The notes: generated by a model from the letters alone, not told the origin. Counted from the first letter of the stretch, positions 7,770 through 16,863 are shown. The stretch is 64,000 nucleotides of DNA from Planctomycetota bacterium (GCA_021776735.1 JAJFFH010000023.1:22101-86100), one strand, 5' to 3'. Numbers and translations are program-made.

Positions 7770-9428
7770 CTACCGAAGAGACCAATCGAGGTACCCGATC
7801 ATCATCTCTTCCCATGTCTGCTCGCCGTAGCGGACGGTGGCTTTAGGGTCCGGATTCGCCGGATTGTCTGCGCTGTTGTCGTACCACCCCGTCGCCTCGA
7901 TCACGCTGCCCGGTTCGATTGTCAGCGGTTTTTGAAGCCGGTAGTAGAGCTGCCAGTTGAAGTCGTAGCGCGGGACATCGAGTAGCGTCCGCTTCTTGCC
8001 GCCCGGGTCGATCAGGACGTAGCGGAACGCGGTGCCGCGCACGTGCATGTGCGGCATGAGCCCGTGCAACGTCGCGCGCATGGGAACCCGGATGCGGGCG
8101 TGGACCGGATGGCGTTGCGCGCCCGGCGGGATCGAAAAGCGGGTCGTGGCGATGCCGGTCGTGCGCACCTCGCGTTGCGGAGGCTGCGGCGCGAAGCGCA
8201 GTCCCAGACGCGTGCGATCGGCGGCGGCCTTGCCGTTTGTCGTGTAGTGGATTTGGAAGACGAACCGGGCACCGGCCGGCAGTTTCTTGGCGAGCCCCGC
8301 GCGGTAGACGACGTGGCCCTGGCCGGGCACCATGCCCGCGAAGTAGCCGCCGAGTCCGTCGCGATCGCTGGGGCGGCGCGTGTAGAGCTTGTGGCCGCGC
8401 GGGTAGCGCAAGAACACGAGAGCGTGATGGACCACCTGCGGCGCGGTGGGGCGGATCTCCAGCGCCTGGATCCACCGGTCTGTCTTGTGCGTCGTCGGCA
8501 CGCGCACGTGGACGTACTCCACCGTGCCCTCCGCCGGTACGCGTTGTATCCGCGGGATCTCATAGATCACGTCGGGCGTCCCGATCTTCCAGCCCTTCGC
8601 CCACCGGCGCTTCGGCGGTGCGTTCTTCGGATCACCCTTCGGGCAACCGGCCCTGGACCAAGCCTTGAGTGCCGCCCGGTCCGCGTCGGAAAGCCGTCGG
8701 TCGTTGCTCATCGGGAGGCTGTCCTTGCCCGCGAACCACGGCGGCATGAGCTTGCGGTGCGTGGTCCACGCCATCATGGCCGCGTGGTCTTTCGCCGCGG
8801 CGTATGACGTTAGCGGAAACGGGGCGTTCTCGCCGTCGCGATGGCACACCTGGCAGTTGTCTTGCAGGATGCGCTGCACGCGGCCGTGGTACGTCGGCGC
8901 CGCGTCGTCGTCCGATCCGGCGAGGTTGAGCGCGCACCCGGGGGCCCACGTCGCTGCGACCGGAACCGGACGCTTCGCCAGCAGGGCGTCGAGCGCGTCG
9001 CGCAGGTAGTGCTTTCGCGCGGCCTCCAGCGCGTATCCGATTCCGTACTGGTCATCGATCGCGCCGCGGTAGCGCAGCACGCCGCGCGCGTCGAGCACGA
9101 ACACGTCCGTCGTCGTCTTCGCCCCGAGCCGCCGCAGCAAGGATCGCCGTCCGTTTGCTTTGAGTGTGGCGAATGCCACGCCCTTCTCTCCGTACACCTT
9201 GCGCAAGCGTTCGAGCTTGGGCGCGTAACGTCGGCTCAGCGGGCACGTTTCGCTGGTGACGGCGATGAGCGTGATCTTGCCGGCGGGCTGTACGGGGAAC
9301 TTGATGTGTCTGCCGATGCCGCTGAGCCCGGGGTCGAGCGGGCGCGGTGCCTGGCGGACCGGTTCGGGATCCCGGGCGAACAACACGGCCAGGGTAAGCA
9401 GAAGGACGGCGATGCTTTTGGATGTCAT
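7770..9428 (-). CDS. Exported redoxin / cytochrome c / copper type II monooxygenase-like protein
   Basis: The product has 552 residues with a signal peptide (TSKSIAVLLLTLAVLF). Three modules follow. Residues 35-150 form a thioredoxin-like domain with a single peroxiredoxin-type cysteine (SETCPLSRRYAP, C62). A cytochrome c segment has the haem motif CQVCH (192-196) with PPWF and DRAALKAWSRAGCP further on. Residues about 290-550 resemble the ascorbate-dependent copper monooxygenase C-terminal fold, with His clusters VHHALVF, QIHY and MPHMHVRG. This arrangement recurs in planctomycetes, where its substrate is unknown. It probably acts in the periplasm as a redox enzyme. The last part of the signal-peptide coding region contains a one-mismatch 13-mer (9402-9414). 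Confidence 0.8.
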   Translation of the reverse strand: MTSKSIAVLLLTLAVLFARDPEPVRQAPRPLDPGLSGIGRHIKFPVQPAGKITLIAVTSETCPLSRRYAPKLERLRKVYGEKGVAFATLKANGRRSLLRRLGAKTTTDVFVLDARGVLRYRGAIDDQYGIGYALEAARKHYLRDALDALLAKRPVPVAATWAPGCALNLAGSDDDAAPTYHGRVQRILQDNCQVCHRDGENAPFPLTSYAAAKDHAAMMAWTTHRKLMPPWFAGKDSLPMSNDRRLSDADRAALKAWSRAGCPKGDPKNAPPKRRWAKGWKIGTPDVIYEIPRIQRVPAEGTVEYVHVRVPTTHKTDRWIQALEIRPTAPQVVHHALVFLRYPRGHKLYTRRPSDRDGLGGYFAGMVPGQGHVVYRAGLAKKLPAGARFVFQIHYTTNGKAAADRTRLGLRFAPQPPQREVRTTGIATTRFSIPPGAQRHPVHARIRVPMRATLHGLMPHMHVRGTAFRYVLIDPGGKKRTLLDVPRYDFNWQLYYRLQKPLTIEPGSVIEATGWYDNSADNPANPDPKATVRYGEQTWEEMMIGYLDWSLR

Positions 9429-9437
9429 GGGTCGGCA

Positions 9438-10364
9438 CTACGGGGCGGCGAGACCTGCCGCGAACTCGGCGAAGTCGCGCGGCGGGTCGCCTTCGAGGAA
9501 TCGCAGATACTGTGCGAACCGGCCGTACTTGTGAAGCATCGTGTACGCCGTGATTTTCGCGGACAGTTCGGATGTGGGCTCAAGGCCGTACGCGCGCAGC
9601 ATCGCCCGGCGTGGTGCAGGGCGGCGCTGGAAGAAAAAGACGCACGGCGCCGCGAACTCGTACGGCGCGTGTCCGACCATAGCGTCGCCGAAGTCGATCA
9701 CGCCCGCGATCTCCCAGCATCCGGCGCGTTCGCGGAGCAGGAAATGGTCGTCGGTGAGGTCGGCGTGCAACAGGACCGGCGGGGACTCGGGCTCGTGCGG
9801 CGGCGGCGCCGTTTCAAGCCACGCCGCGATTTGTTCGAGCCACGGTTCCGTGGCGTCGCCCTGGCGGTGGTGTGCGATGCACCCGGCGCGTTGACGTGCG
9901 ACGAAAGCCGGCCAGTCGTCCGTGATGTCGTCGAGCCCGTGCGTCGGAAGCGCGTGGAGTCGCGCCATCCATTCACCCATCGCGGCGGCGAGGAACTCGG
10001 CCTCGGCATCGGGCAGGCCGGCCACGACATCGCCCGCGCGCACGCCCTCGACGTGTGTCAGCACGAGGTACGGCCAGCCCTCGATTTCTCCCTCCGCGAC
10101 GATGGACGGTACGGCGAGTTCGGCCGCGCGCACAAGTCCGAGGTGCTCGCGCTGATGGGACCGACGCCACAGCGGCGCAAACAGCTTGATCCAGCGGCGG
10201 TCGGTCCGAAAGACGACGTGGCTGCCGTGGTCGCCGCGCCGCAGCGAGCCGACGTCCAGCCCGTGCCGGTCGCAAATCGTCTCGACCGCGGGCCGCCAAG
10301 GCGCGTCCTGGCGGTACAGCGGGCGATAGTCCTCGAGTGTTTCGACTGCCGGCAAGAGCGACAC
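9438..10364 (-). CDS. Aminoglycoside phosphotransferase (APH)-family kinase
   Basis: The product has 308 residues from GTG 10364. It has the kinase-like fold of the APH/choline kinase family: the Brenner-type catalytic loop VLLHADLTDDHFLL (catalytic Asp in HADL) and the metal-binding GVIDFGDAMVGHAPYEFA motif. The N-terminal lobe includes WIKLFAPLW, with the ATP-binding Lys. Members phosphorylate antibiotics, sugars or other small alcohols; nothing here points to a particular substrate. The frame is open upstream of 10364, but the sequence there is Arg/Pro-rich and non-homologous. A TATACT box lies 9 nt before the GTG. Confidence 0.8.
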   Translation of the reverse strand: MSLLPAVETLEDYRPLYRQDAPWRPAVETICDRHGLDVGSLRRGDHGSHVVFRTDRRWIKLFAPLWRRSHQREHLGLVRAAELAVPSIVAEGEIEGWPYLVLTHVEGVRAGDVVAGLPDAEAEFLAAAMGEWMARLHALPTHGLDDITDDWPAFVARQRAGCIAHHRQGDATEPWLEQIAAWLETAPPPHEPESPPVLLHADLTDDHFLLRERAGCWEIAGVIDFGDAMVGHAPYEFAAPCVFFFQRRPAPRRAMLRAYGLEPTSELSAKITAYTMLHKYGRFAQYLRFLEGDPPRDFAEFAAGLAAP

Positions 10365-10373
10365 AGCGAGCGC

Positions 10374-10379
10374 AGTATA
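10374..10379 (-). promoter_or_regulatory. -10 box for the APH-family gene
   Basis: TATACT on the minus strand ends 9 nt before GTG 10364. No Shine-Dalgarno sequence lies in between. No convincing -35 was seen. Confidence 0.35.
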
Positions 10380-10411
10380 GCGGTGTGAGGGACGGGCGGA
10401 ACGGGAAGCAA

Positions 10412-10424
10412 ACGGACGGCGATG
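10412..10424 (+). repeat. 13-mer ACGGACGGCGATG, exact copy (intergenic)
   Basis: Exact copy with flanks AAGCAA before and TTTG after, between the APH-family gene and a REP-like hairpin. Confidence 0.85.
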
Positions 10425-10440
10425 TTTGGTGGGCCTATAT

Positions 10441-10516
10441 CCGGTTCGCGGGTGAACCGCGAACCGGTGAACAACGGCGCGGCCGGAGATGCGCTGTCGC
10501 CTAGCGGTTCCTCCGG
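10441..10516. repeat. REP-like hairpin element
   Basis: A perfect 11-bp stem (CCGGTTCGCGG at 10441-10451 with CCGCGAACCGG at 10457-10467, 5-nt loop) is followed by TGAACAACGG and then, at 10501, CTAGCGGTTCCTCCGG, part of a second module. Related units occur at 13501, 17098, 49981 and 60718. It lies downstream of the 3' end of the minus-strand transposase remnant. Confidence 0.75.
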
Positions 10517-10552
10517 CCCCCCACATTGTTAGGGGGCGTCTGGAAACAGGTA

Positions 10553-10800
10553 TCAAGATTTCCGCTTTGCCCTGGGTCGTTTCGGGAGGAGGGTGTAGTT
10601 CCAGTCGCCATGGAAGTCGTGGCGCTTGATCTTGAGCTGCCCCATCTGTTCGTCCGTGACCTGGATTCCTTTCTGGAAGTCGTGGTCATCGAGTTCGCAG
10701 TGCACCTTCAGGCCTGCCTCGGTCGTCGTCGATGCGATGAGGTTTACGATCGTCGCATGGGGCTCGAGCTGAGGTCCGCCGGAACTCATGGTCAAACGCA
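10553..10800 (-). pseudogene. 3' remnant of an ISAzo13-type transposase
   Basis: The minus-strand translation carries the C-terminal signature of ISAzo13 (Rhodopirellula-type DDE) transposases: ATIVNLIASTTTEAGLKV, then GIQVTDEQMGQLKIKRHDF and HGDWNYTLLP before the stop. Intact proteins exceed 400 residues; only about the last 80 are recognisable and no DDE core lies upstream, so it is a dead fragment. Terminal inverted repeats were not found. It marks the edge of an accessory patch reaching to about 13.5 kb. Confidence 0.75.
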
Positions 10801-10960
10801 ACCGCGCCATGCGGCATGGTGCGGCAGGGGTTGCTCCGGTTGCTCCCCTTGTGCAGGAGGCGGATAGCACCGCCGCCTAGAGAGTTGGACAAAGAAATCT
10901 GAGAAATAACGGGTTGCACCACCCCAGATGCGTGATCGTTGATACCATCCAATCAGCAAC

Positions 10961-11025
10961 AAGGAGGATGGCCGATGATAATGAACACATACATCGTCCT
11001 TGACGGAACGGGTACAACGCCCTAG
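10961..11025 (+). other. Strong RBS with a 16-codon frame in front of the 11.0-kb gene
   Basis: AAGGAGG (10961-10967) is followed after 7 nt by ATG 10975, opening the frame MIMNTYIVLDGTGTTP, which stops at TAG 11023-11025. The long downstream frame overlaps it in another phase and has no good ribosome site of its own. This is either a leader peptide or the real gene start disrupted by a frameshift. Confidence 0.5.
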
Positions 11026-12493
11026 TTCTGTGCTCGCCCCGATCACTGCGACGACATTCACGAATGTCGCGGATTTCCAGCAGACGGAGTCGTGGGACGA
11101 CAGTCCGTTGGCAGAGCCGCTCGATGAGAGGATTGACGGTGCGGTGCCGATGGCTGGCATCGTCGGAGCAGGTGCCGCATCCCAGCCTTTGGTTGATGGC
11201 ATGTGGCATCAGTATCTCTACTGGTGGGCTTGGCTCGAGTGGATCCTGGAGGGATTTCCCGTTCCGCCGAAAGACCCTCCCGTGGAACCGCCGGAACCGC
11301 CTCCCGGTTATCCCCCTCCCCCTCCGGATCCCGTTCCGGATCCCCCTCCAGGGGGATGGGGGGGATGGCCACCGGGAGGCGTACCCGATCCACTGCCGCC
11401 TCGCGAAGAGCCGTCCTCTATCCGCGGGCGCTTCAATCCGAACCAGTGGACGATTTGGGATCAGATCGACAACATGACAAATCCGCTCCTCGGGAGTTTT
11501 CCGTTCATTGGCGTCGAACCTCCATTCCAATCGGTGATCGGCGAGGGGGGGATGCTCGTATCGACTGCAAGCGGATTTCCTTTGCACACTATCGTGGGGT
11601 GGGCGGAACAGATCGCCGCTGAAGCGGGGTTCAAGCTCACGACGAAACGATGCTGTGTCGTACCGGGATTCCCGAAGGTGACGGCGAGCCCGAGTTCGTC
11701 GTCTGACGTATTCAGCTGGAGTACGCGTACGGTCGTGAGATTGAGAGACGACGCGGAATGCAGCTGTAAATGTTGTGATGTCCGCCAGTACATCAGTTTC
11801 AGTGCGTCGAGCGTCAAGAGCGACAAGTCCAAGACATCCTTCGACTACGCGAAGCTGATAAAACAGTATCGTAGCAAGGAGGACAAGCGTGTTTTCATCA
11901 AGTATCCGTGGGATATTCGGGCTGCAATGCAACACGACAGCGGTAGGTGGTATCTCCGCCAGACCGAGTCGTTCGAACGAGACCTAACACCCCGCTATCG
12001 GTACTGGCTCGAAGACATTCAGTGGGCTGTTTCGCACGTGAGGCCTGAGGCTCGAACCGATACCGTGGACGCGGTCGGTCTAGCCACCGAGTACCTCCAT
12101 CCAAAGGACGAACGTGTGTTTGGCGCGCTTCCGCTGAGTGCGTTCGAAGAAAACAATGTCGCTGATCGCTATGGCGCGAGACCCGGCGAGCGGGGGCATT
12201 CGCAACTCCTGTCTAGATGGCGTGGGGATTGTGAGCTGACAATGAGCGACCAGCCGTTCTTTAGGACACTCGAAAACGCTACGTCGAGGGTCACGTTCTG
12301 GTTCGCGGTGGTCGTGCGACCGTCGCATCCGGGGCCACTTGACCCCGAAAAACCCTATGGTGTCCAATGCTCGGGCGGGCGAGGCAAGGTGGTGCGGTAT
12401 CGCCTTTCTCAGTCCGGAACACGAGGCGGTTCGAAATCAGTCGTACGGGACTGGAGCGAAGTCCATGTACCGCGTAAGCACAGGGCGCCATGA
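11000..12493 (+). CDS. Unknown proline-rich, Cys-containing protein
   Basis: The frame has 497 residues from TTG 11000; GTG 11030 and ATG 11150 are other starts, and the true start may be the frame at 10975 through a frameshift. There is a proline-rich linker (PVEPPEPPPGYPPPPP and following, about residues 92-135), then an unrecognised C-terminal half with a cysteine cluster (KRCCVVPGF ... CSCKCCDVRQYISF), loosely like C-terminal parts of polymorphic-toxin or RHS-associated proteins; I do not claim homology. Base composition is less GC-rich than its neighbours. The stop overlaps the next start as ATGA, so the pair forms an operon. Confidence 0.6.
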   Translation: MTERVQRPSSVLAPITATTFTNVADFQQTESWDDSPLAEPLDERIDGAVPMAGIVGAGAASQPLVDGMWHQYLYWWAWLEWILEGFPVPPKDPPVEPPEPPPGYPPPPPDPVPDPPPGGWGGWPPGGVPDPLPPREEPSSIRGRFNPNQWTIWDQIDNMTNPLLGSFPFIGVEPPFQSVIGEGGMLVSTASGFPLHTIVGWAEQIAAEAGFKLTTKRCCVVPGFPKVTASPSSSSDVFSWSTRTVVRLRDDAECSCKCCDVRQYISFSASSVKSDKSKTSFDYAKLIKQYRSKEDKRVFIKYPWDIRAAMQHDSGRWYLRQTESFERDLTPRYRYWLEDIQWAVSHVRPEARTDTVDAVGLATEYLHPKDERVFGALPLSAFEENNVADRYGARPGERGHSQLLSRWRGDCELTMSDQPFFRTLENATSRVTFWFAVVVRPSHPGPLDPEKPYGVQCSGGRGKVVRYRLSQSGTRGGSKSVVRDWSEVHVPRKHRAP

Positions 12494-12996
12494 CAAGGAC
12501 GAGCGCGTGGCGGTGGCCTCTTGTGCTTCTAGCGATCTGCGCCGCGACCGCGGGCGACAAGCACGAGCCCCGGGTTATTGACGAAATCAGGACGCGTCGC
12601 CTTGTCGTGACGACCGGAGGCGCGGATGTCGCACGACTGGCTGGCGGCGAACTCGTGTTTCTCCGCCGGGATGGCAGGCAAGGTCGATTGGCCATCGCCG
12701 GTCCGGCCCTCGTCGATCATCCGGCGATTGTCTTCTACGGGGGCCCCGCCAACCCAGAGGAAACCGCGCCGATCCGTATTCGGCTCGAACAGAGCCAGCG
12801 GCCCTTCGTCTGGCTTCGCCCCAAGAGATCGACGATGCGGTTCGATAGCGCCTATCTCTTCACCAGGGTCTGGGGGCTTCGGCGCCCCGGAGGTTCGCAG
12901 GGTATGCAAGTCGGCGTCCACTTGGGCCGGTTCTACCGGCAAGGCGTTTGGAAAGCGAGGCCGGTCGACGAAGCCGATCTCGCCCGCGAGGACTGA
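12490..12996 (+). CDS. Small exported protein of unknown function
   Basis: The 168-residue product starts at ATG 12490, overlapping the previous stop (ATGA). A signal peptide is clear (RWPLVLLAICAATAGD). The rest begins RRLVVTTGGADVARLAGGEL, similar in rhythm to the start of the next gene (RRIVVVGEKNKPVAVFEA), so the two may be distant relatives: short beta-hairpin proteins in which a value line is followed by a 'D-x-x-G' line. No catalytic residues are seen. Confidence 0.6.
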   Translation: MTRTSAWRWPLVLLAICAATAGDKHEPRVIDEIRTRRLVVTTGGADVARLAGGELVFLRRDGRQGRLAIAGPALVDHPAIVFYGGPANPEETAPIRIRLEQSQRPFVWLRPKRSTMRFDSAYLFTRVWGLRRPGGSQGMQVGVHLGRFYRQGVWKARPVDEADLARED

Positions 12997-13011
12997 CCAA
13001 GGAGAGCAATT

Positions 13012-13492
13012 ATGAAGGCAAGTTTCGCCGTGGCCCTCGGTTTCTTGGCGGGCGCCGCGCTATTCGCTCGGGCCGATGCGAAGGAGGTATCGAAGGAGGT
13101 CCGCGCGCGGCGCATTGTCGTGGTAGGCGAGAAGAACAAGCCGGTGGCCGTGTTCGAGGCGACCAAGGAGGGCGGGCGCCTGGAGCTACGCGACTCCGCC
13201 GGGGAGGTTGCGCGTGCTGGTGTCCGGTGCGGCGTCTCCCGAGATCGTTCTCTACAACTGGATCGGCCAGGCGGCGCTTCGGATCCAAGTCCCCGAGGAG
13301 GGCGACGCCGGTTTCCATCTTTACGATGACGGCAAGTTGGCGCTGTCCCTTACGGCAGCGCCGAGCCTGACCTTGCGGGCCAAAGAGGGTGACACCTTGC
13401 AGTATCGAGCGATCAAAGGACGCTTTGTCCGGCGTGTCGTCACCAAGGACGGCAAGAAGACGTTCGAATTCCCGATGCGCCGCGAGCGCTAA
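13012..13492 (+). pseudogene. Exported beta-repeat protein gene with a frameshift
   Basis: ATG 13012 has a good ribosome site (AAGGAG) and encodes a signal peptide (FAVALGFLAGAALFARADA) and the strand pattern RRIVVVGEKNKPVAVFEA. The match to a repeated 'value, D-x-G' pattern moves to the next frame near 13200-13210 (GGGGAGGTTGCGCG), continuing as LRVLVSGAASPEIVLYN and DAGFHLYDDGKLALSL to the stop at 13492. Joined, the product would have about 159 residues. Either the gene is broken or the assembly has an indel. Confidence 0.6.
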
Positions 13493-13500
13493 GAGACAAT

Positions 13501-13523
13501 GCTAAGCGGTTCCTCCGCTTAGC
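13501..13523. repeat. Hairpin module at a gene 3' end
   Basis: The 9-bp stem GCTAAGCGG (13501-13509) / CCGCTTAGC (13515-13523) has a 5-nt loop. The stop codon of the SARP gene at 13519 lies within the stem. It is the same module as at 17211 and 50241; with no T-tract it may stabilise or terminate the minus-strand transcript. Confidence 0.65.
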
Positions 13524-16500
13524 GGTCCCCCCGGATCTCCCACTCGGCCATGATTTCGGCGTTGCAGCCCGCGCGGCGTAGGAACGAGACGCGGCGCCTT
13601 GGGTCGCGGAGCAGATCGGCCTGCTTGCGGATCGCGTTCGCGAGCTGCTCGAGCACCTCGGCCGCCGAGGGGTCGTCGAGTGCCACGAGCAAGCGGTAGT
13701 GATCCCAGCAGATCGCGTCTTGTTCCTTGTCGTTGTCGTACCAGTCGCCGCTTGCAAGGCGCGCTCGGGCCGCGTCCGTGCGGCCGTTCAGCGCGTCGTC
13801 CAGAGTCAGCGCGAGTTCCGCTGCGTTGCGGCCGATTCCGGTACCGTGCGAGCCTCGTTCGGACGCCGCGCGCGCACGTGCGTTCTCGCCCTGGCTGGTC
13901 CAGTACCGGCCGAGCATGGTCCAGGCCCAGGCTTCGCGGTAGGGAGTCGTGCCTGCTTGCACGGCGGCCTCGATCCGGGCCGCATAATCCGCGGCATCGG
14001 GCCGGCCGAGAGCCTGCGTGGCGCCAAGCGCGCCGATCAGGTGTTCGAGGACGTCCGCGATCGGCGTATTCGGATCCGCGGCCGCAAGGCAGTCGAGGTT
14101 CTCCTGCAGGGCCCCTTCCAGATCGCCGAGTCGGAGCAGGATGTTGGCGAGCAGGGTCCGCGTGCGCAGTACAGTCGAACCAACGCCGGAGCGTTCGGCC
14201 ATCCGGACCGCGACACGCGCATGGCGTTCCGCCTCCTCGAGCGAGCCCGTTACGATCGTCGTGTTGGCGACGTTGTAGCGGGCCCGGAGCCCAAGGGCGG
14301 GAGCCGGGAGTTCTTCGGCGCGCGCCAGCGCCTTGCGGTAGAGTCCGGCCGCGGAGCTCTGGTTGCCATGGAGCCATTCGAGCGTCGCAAAGTCCAGGCT
14401 GATCGAGACGGCGATCAGTTGGTCGCCCATTTCCTCGGCAAGTGCCAGCGCCTGCTCCAGGTGGCCCCGCGCGGCGTCGTTGTCCCGGTACTTCTTGAGC
14501 CGGCCCAGCGCTCTCAGAAACCCGATCTGCTCGCGACGGAGGTGAAGATCGCGCGCCTGCTGGAGGCCCTGCTCCGCCATGGCGACGATCTCGGCCGGGT
14601 CGTCTCCGGGCGACTCCGTCCCCACGTACACGAGGCACGCGGCAACGGCGGCTCCTGCCGCTTCCATCCGCTGGGCCCCGTCTTCGGCCTGCTTGGCCAG
14701 GGTTCGGGCGACATCGTGTTCGCCCCGCGCCGCGTGCAGTGCCGCGAGTTGCGCACGCGCCAGCCAGGTGATCTCGTTGTCTTCGCCGGGATCCGTTTCG
14801 GCAAGATCTCGACGCAGGAGATCCAGCCCTTCCTCGTGGCGGAGTTGTTCTTGCAGGATCTTGGCGAGCGACACGGCCATGCGCCGGCGGGTCGTCGGAT
14901 CATCGGCGGTCGTGATGCCCGCGTGCAGGATCGGGATCGCGCGGGGACCGAGCGCGCGCACGAGCCGTTCCGTCGTCCGGCCGAGGACGACGGTTTCGCC
15001 GATGTGTGCAGCGCGCGCCGCCGCAGCTTCGATGTTTTGCAGGTACCAGCCGGGCAGCGTGCACACCCGCGGGCGTTCCAAAAAGCCCAAGAGCAGGCCG
15101 CGGACGTGCTCGGCCTCGCTCTCGGACCCGCTGCCTTGGGCGGCCACGAGGTGGCGAACGACGGCGTGGAGCGAATAGAGCCCGGCCTGCACCAGCAGCA
15201 GTGACTTGGCGCGGAGCCGCGCCAGCGGCTCGGGAGCTACGCGAGCTCCTTCCCATGCCGTGGCCTCGTCGAACGCATCGACAAACAGCGCCAAGCGGCC
15301 GAGGGCGCCGCGCTCCTCTTCTCCGAGGCGTTTCCACGAGGTGTCGAACACACCGGCGAAGCTTCGGTGTCGGGGCGGCATGTCCGGGCGGTCGCTCTCG
15401 ATGCGTTCCGGCGCGTCGCGCAGTTGCGCCGTGATGGCATCGAGCGACATGGCGCCCGCGTTGCTCGCGGCAATCTCGACGCCGAGGGGACTGCCGGAGA
15501 CGAGTTCACAGATGGCCGCGACGGCCTCGGCTTCACCATCGTCGAGTATTTCGCCGATCCTGGCGTGCGCGCGTTCGCGAAACAGGATCACCGCGTCGCT
15601 CGGCGTCAGGCCGCCCAGCCGCAGGACCGTCTCGGCCCGGATACCGAGCTGTTCGCGCGACGTGACGACAACCGTGACAAGCGGCGCCGCCCGTATCAGC
15701 GCCACAAGCGCGTCGCGCGCCTCGGTCCACGCCTCTGCGCCGTCGAGGATCAGGAGCAGGTCGCGGTCCGCGATCCACTCGTCCACGGCTCCTTGGTCCG
15801 CCGGGGGTAGGCCCGCCGCCCGCGAAATCGCCGTCCGTATGCTTCCCTCGGGATCGTCGCCCCCGCCATCGACCGGCAACGGCACGAACAAGACCCCGTG
15901 CGCGAACTCGTCACCGACCGTGCGCGCCACCTCGCGCGCCAGCCGCGACTTGCCGAGGCCGCCGTACCCGAGGATCGTGACGAGCCGATGCGTACGGTCG
16001 CGCAGGAGCTCACGCAACCGCCGCACGTCGGCGTCCCGGCCGAGAAACGAGGTTGTGTCCGCGGGGAGGCCGAGGATGGGAGCCGTGGCCTGTCTGGACG
16101 AGGGGGCGGTCGGCAGGGCGCTGCGTGCGACTTGCGTCGCGAGGTCGCGCGCGGCGGCGCTCGGCTCGAGATTCAAGGCCTCCTCGAGCCGGACCCTGAA
16201 GTCGTGGAACTCACGCAGCGCGCGGCCGGTGTCACCGAGCACGGCGTGGGCGCTCATGAGCTCCATCACGCCGGATTCGTCGAGCGGATCGGTCGCAATC
16301 ATCCCTTCCGCGACGGTGCAGGCGCGTTCGGGTCGGCCGAGCGAGAGCCACGCCTGGGCGAGCTTCATCCGTTGAATTCGCACGATCGCGTGGATCGACT
16401 TGCGCCGGCCGTCGAGCCAGGCCTTGAAGCGCGGCGCGTCGCCGGGCGCGAGGCCCTCGACGAATTCGCCGCGCACGAGCCCGAGCGCGCGCTCGCGTTG

Positions 16501-16863
16501 TTGGACCGCACGCTCGGGCGGCAGGCCCTCGGAACTGCGCGTCCACGCCTCAAAATCGGCAACGTCGATCCACCAGCTCGCGTCGGCGTGAAACGCCACG
16601 CTGGTCCGGTCGGCTGCAAGCAGCCCAGGGAGTTTCTTCCGCAGCCGCGTCAGCAGCGTGCGCAGGTTGGACTGGATCTGCGCCTCCGGGCCGTCCGCCC
16701 ACAACAGATCCATGATCGCCTCGCGGCGCGCGCGGTGACCGGCGGCTGTTGCGAGAAACGCGAGCAGCGCGATCGCCCGGTCCGATACCGTCGGCGTCAG
16801 ATTCTCGCCGCCGACTTGGAGGGACGGCGGCCCGAGCAGGCGGATCCGGAGCCCCTGGCTCAT
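13519..16863 (-). CDS. SARP/AfsR-type STAND transcriptional regulator (copy 1)
   Basis: The product has 1114 residues. Residues 1-100 form an OmpR-type winged helix (LRIRLLGPPSLQV ... IQSNLRTLLTRLRKKLPGLL); 100-245 is the BTAD helical domain (RGEFVEGLAP ... GRALREFHDFRVRLEEAL); about 275-530 is an NB-ARC-like ATPase with P-loop GYGGLGKS (299-306), LLLILDGAE (Walker B) and VVVTSREQLG (sensor); the rest is TPR-like. It should be a cytoplasmic, nucleotide-switched DNA-binding activator responding to a ligand on the TPRs. The next gene upstream is a full-length paralog in the same orientation. No obvious target cluster is adjacent. A one-mismatch 13-mer lies at 15826-15838. Confidence 0.85.
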   Translation of the reverse strand: MSQGLRIRLLGPPSLQVGGENLTPTVSDRAIALLAFLATAAGHRARREAIMDLLWADGPEAQIQSNLRTLLTRLRKKLPGLLAADRTSVAFHADASWWIDVADFEAWTRSSEGLPPERAVQQRERALGLVRGEFVEGLAPGDAPRFKAWLDGRRKSIHAIVRIQRMKLAQAWLSLGRPERACTVAEGMIATDPLDESGVMELMSAHAVLGDTGRALREFHDFRVRLEEALNLEPSAAARDLATQVARSALPTAPSSRQATAPILGLPADTTSFLGRDADVRRLRELLRDRTHRLVTILGYGGLGKSRLAREVARTVGDEFAHGVLFVPLPVDGGGDDPEGSIRTAISRAAGLPPADQGAVDEWIADRDLLLILDGAEAWTEARDALVALIRAAPLVTVVVTSREQLGIRAETVLRLGGLTPSDAVILFRERAHARIGEILDDGEAEAVAAICELVSGSPLGVEIAASNAGAMSLDAITAQLRDAPERIESDRPDMPPRHRSFAGVFDTSWKRLGEEERGALGRLALFVDAFDEATAWEGARVAPEPLARLRAKSLLLVQAGLYSLHAVVRHLVAAQGSGSESEAEHVRGLLLGFLERPRVCTLPGWYLQNIEAAAARAAHIGETVVLGRTTERLVRALGPRAIPILHAGITTADDPTTRRRMAVSLAKILQEQLRHEEGLDLLRRDLAETDPGEDNEITWLARAQLAALHAARGEHDVARTLAKQAEDGAQRMEAAGAAVAACLVYVGTESPGDDPAEIVAMAEQGLQQARDLHLRREQIGFLRALGRLKKYRDNDAARGHLEQALALAEEMGDQLIAVSISLDFATLEWLHGNQSSAAGLYRKALARAEELPAPALGLRARYNVANTTIVTGSLEEAERHARVAVRMAERSGVGSTVLRTRTLLANILLRLGDLEGALQENLDCLAAADPNTPIADVLEHLIGALGATQALGRPDAADYAARIEAAVQAGTTPYREAWAWTMLGRYWTSQGENARARAASERGSHGTGIGRNAAELALTLDDALNGRTDAARARLASGDWYDNDKEQDAICWDHYRLLVALDDPSAAEVLEQLANAIRKQADLLRDPRRRVSFLRRAGCNAEIMAEWEIRGDR

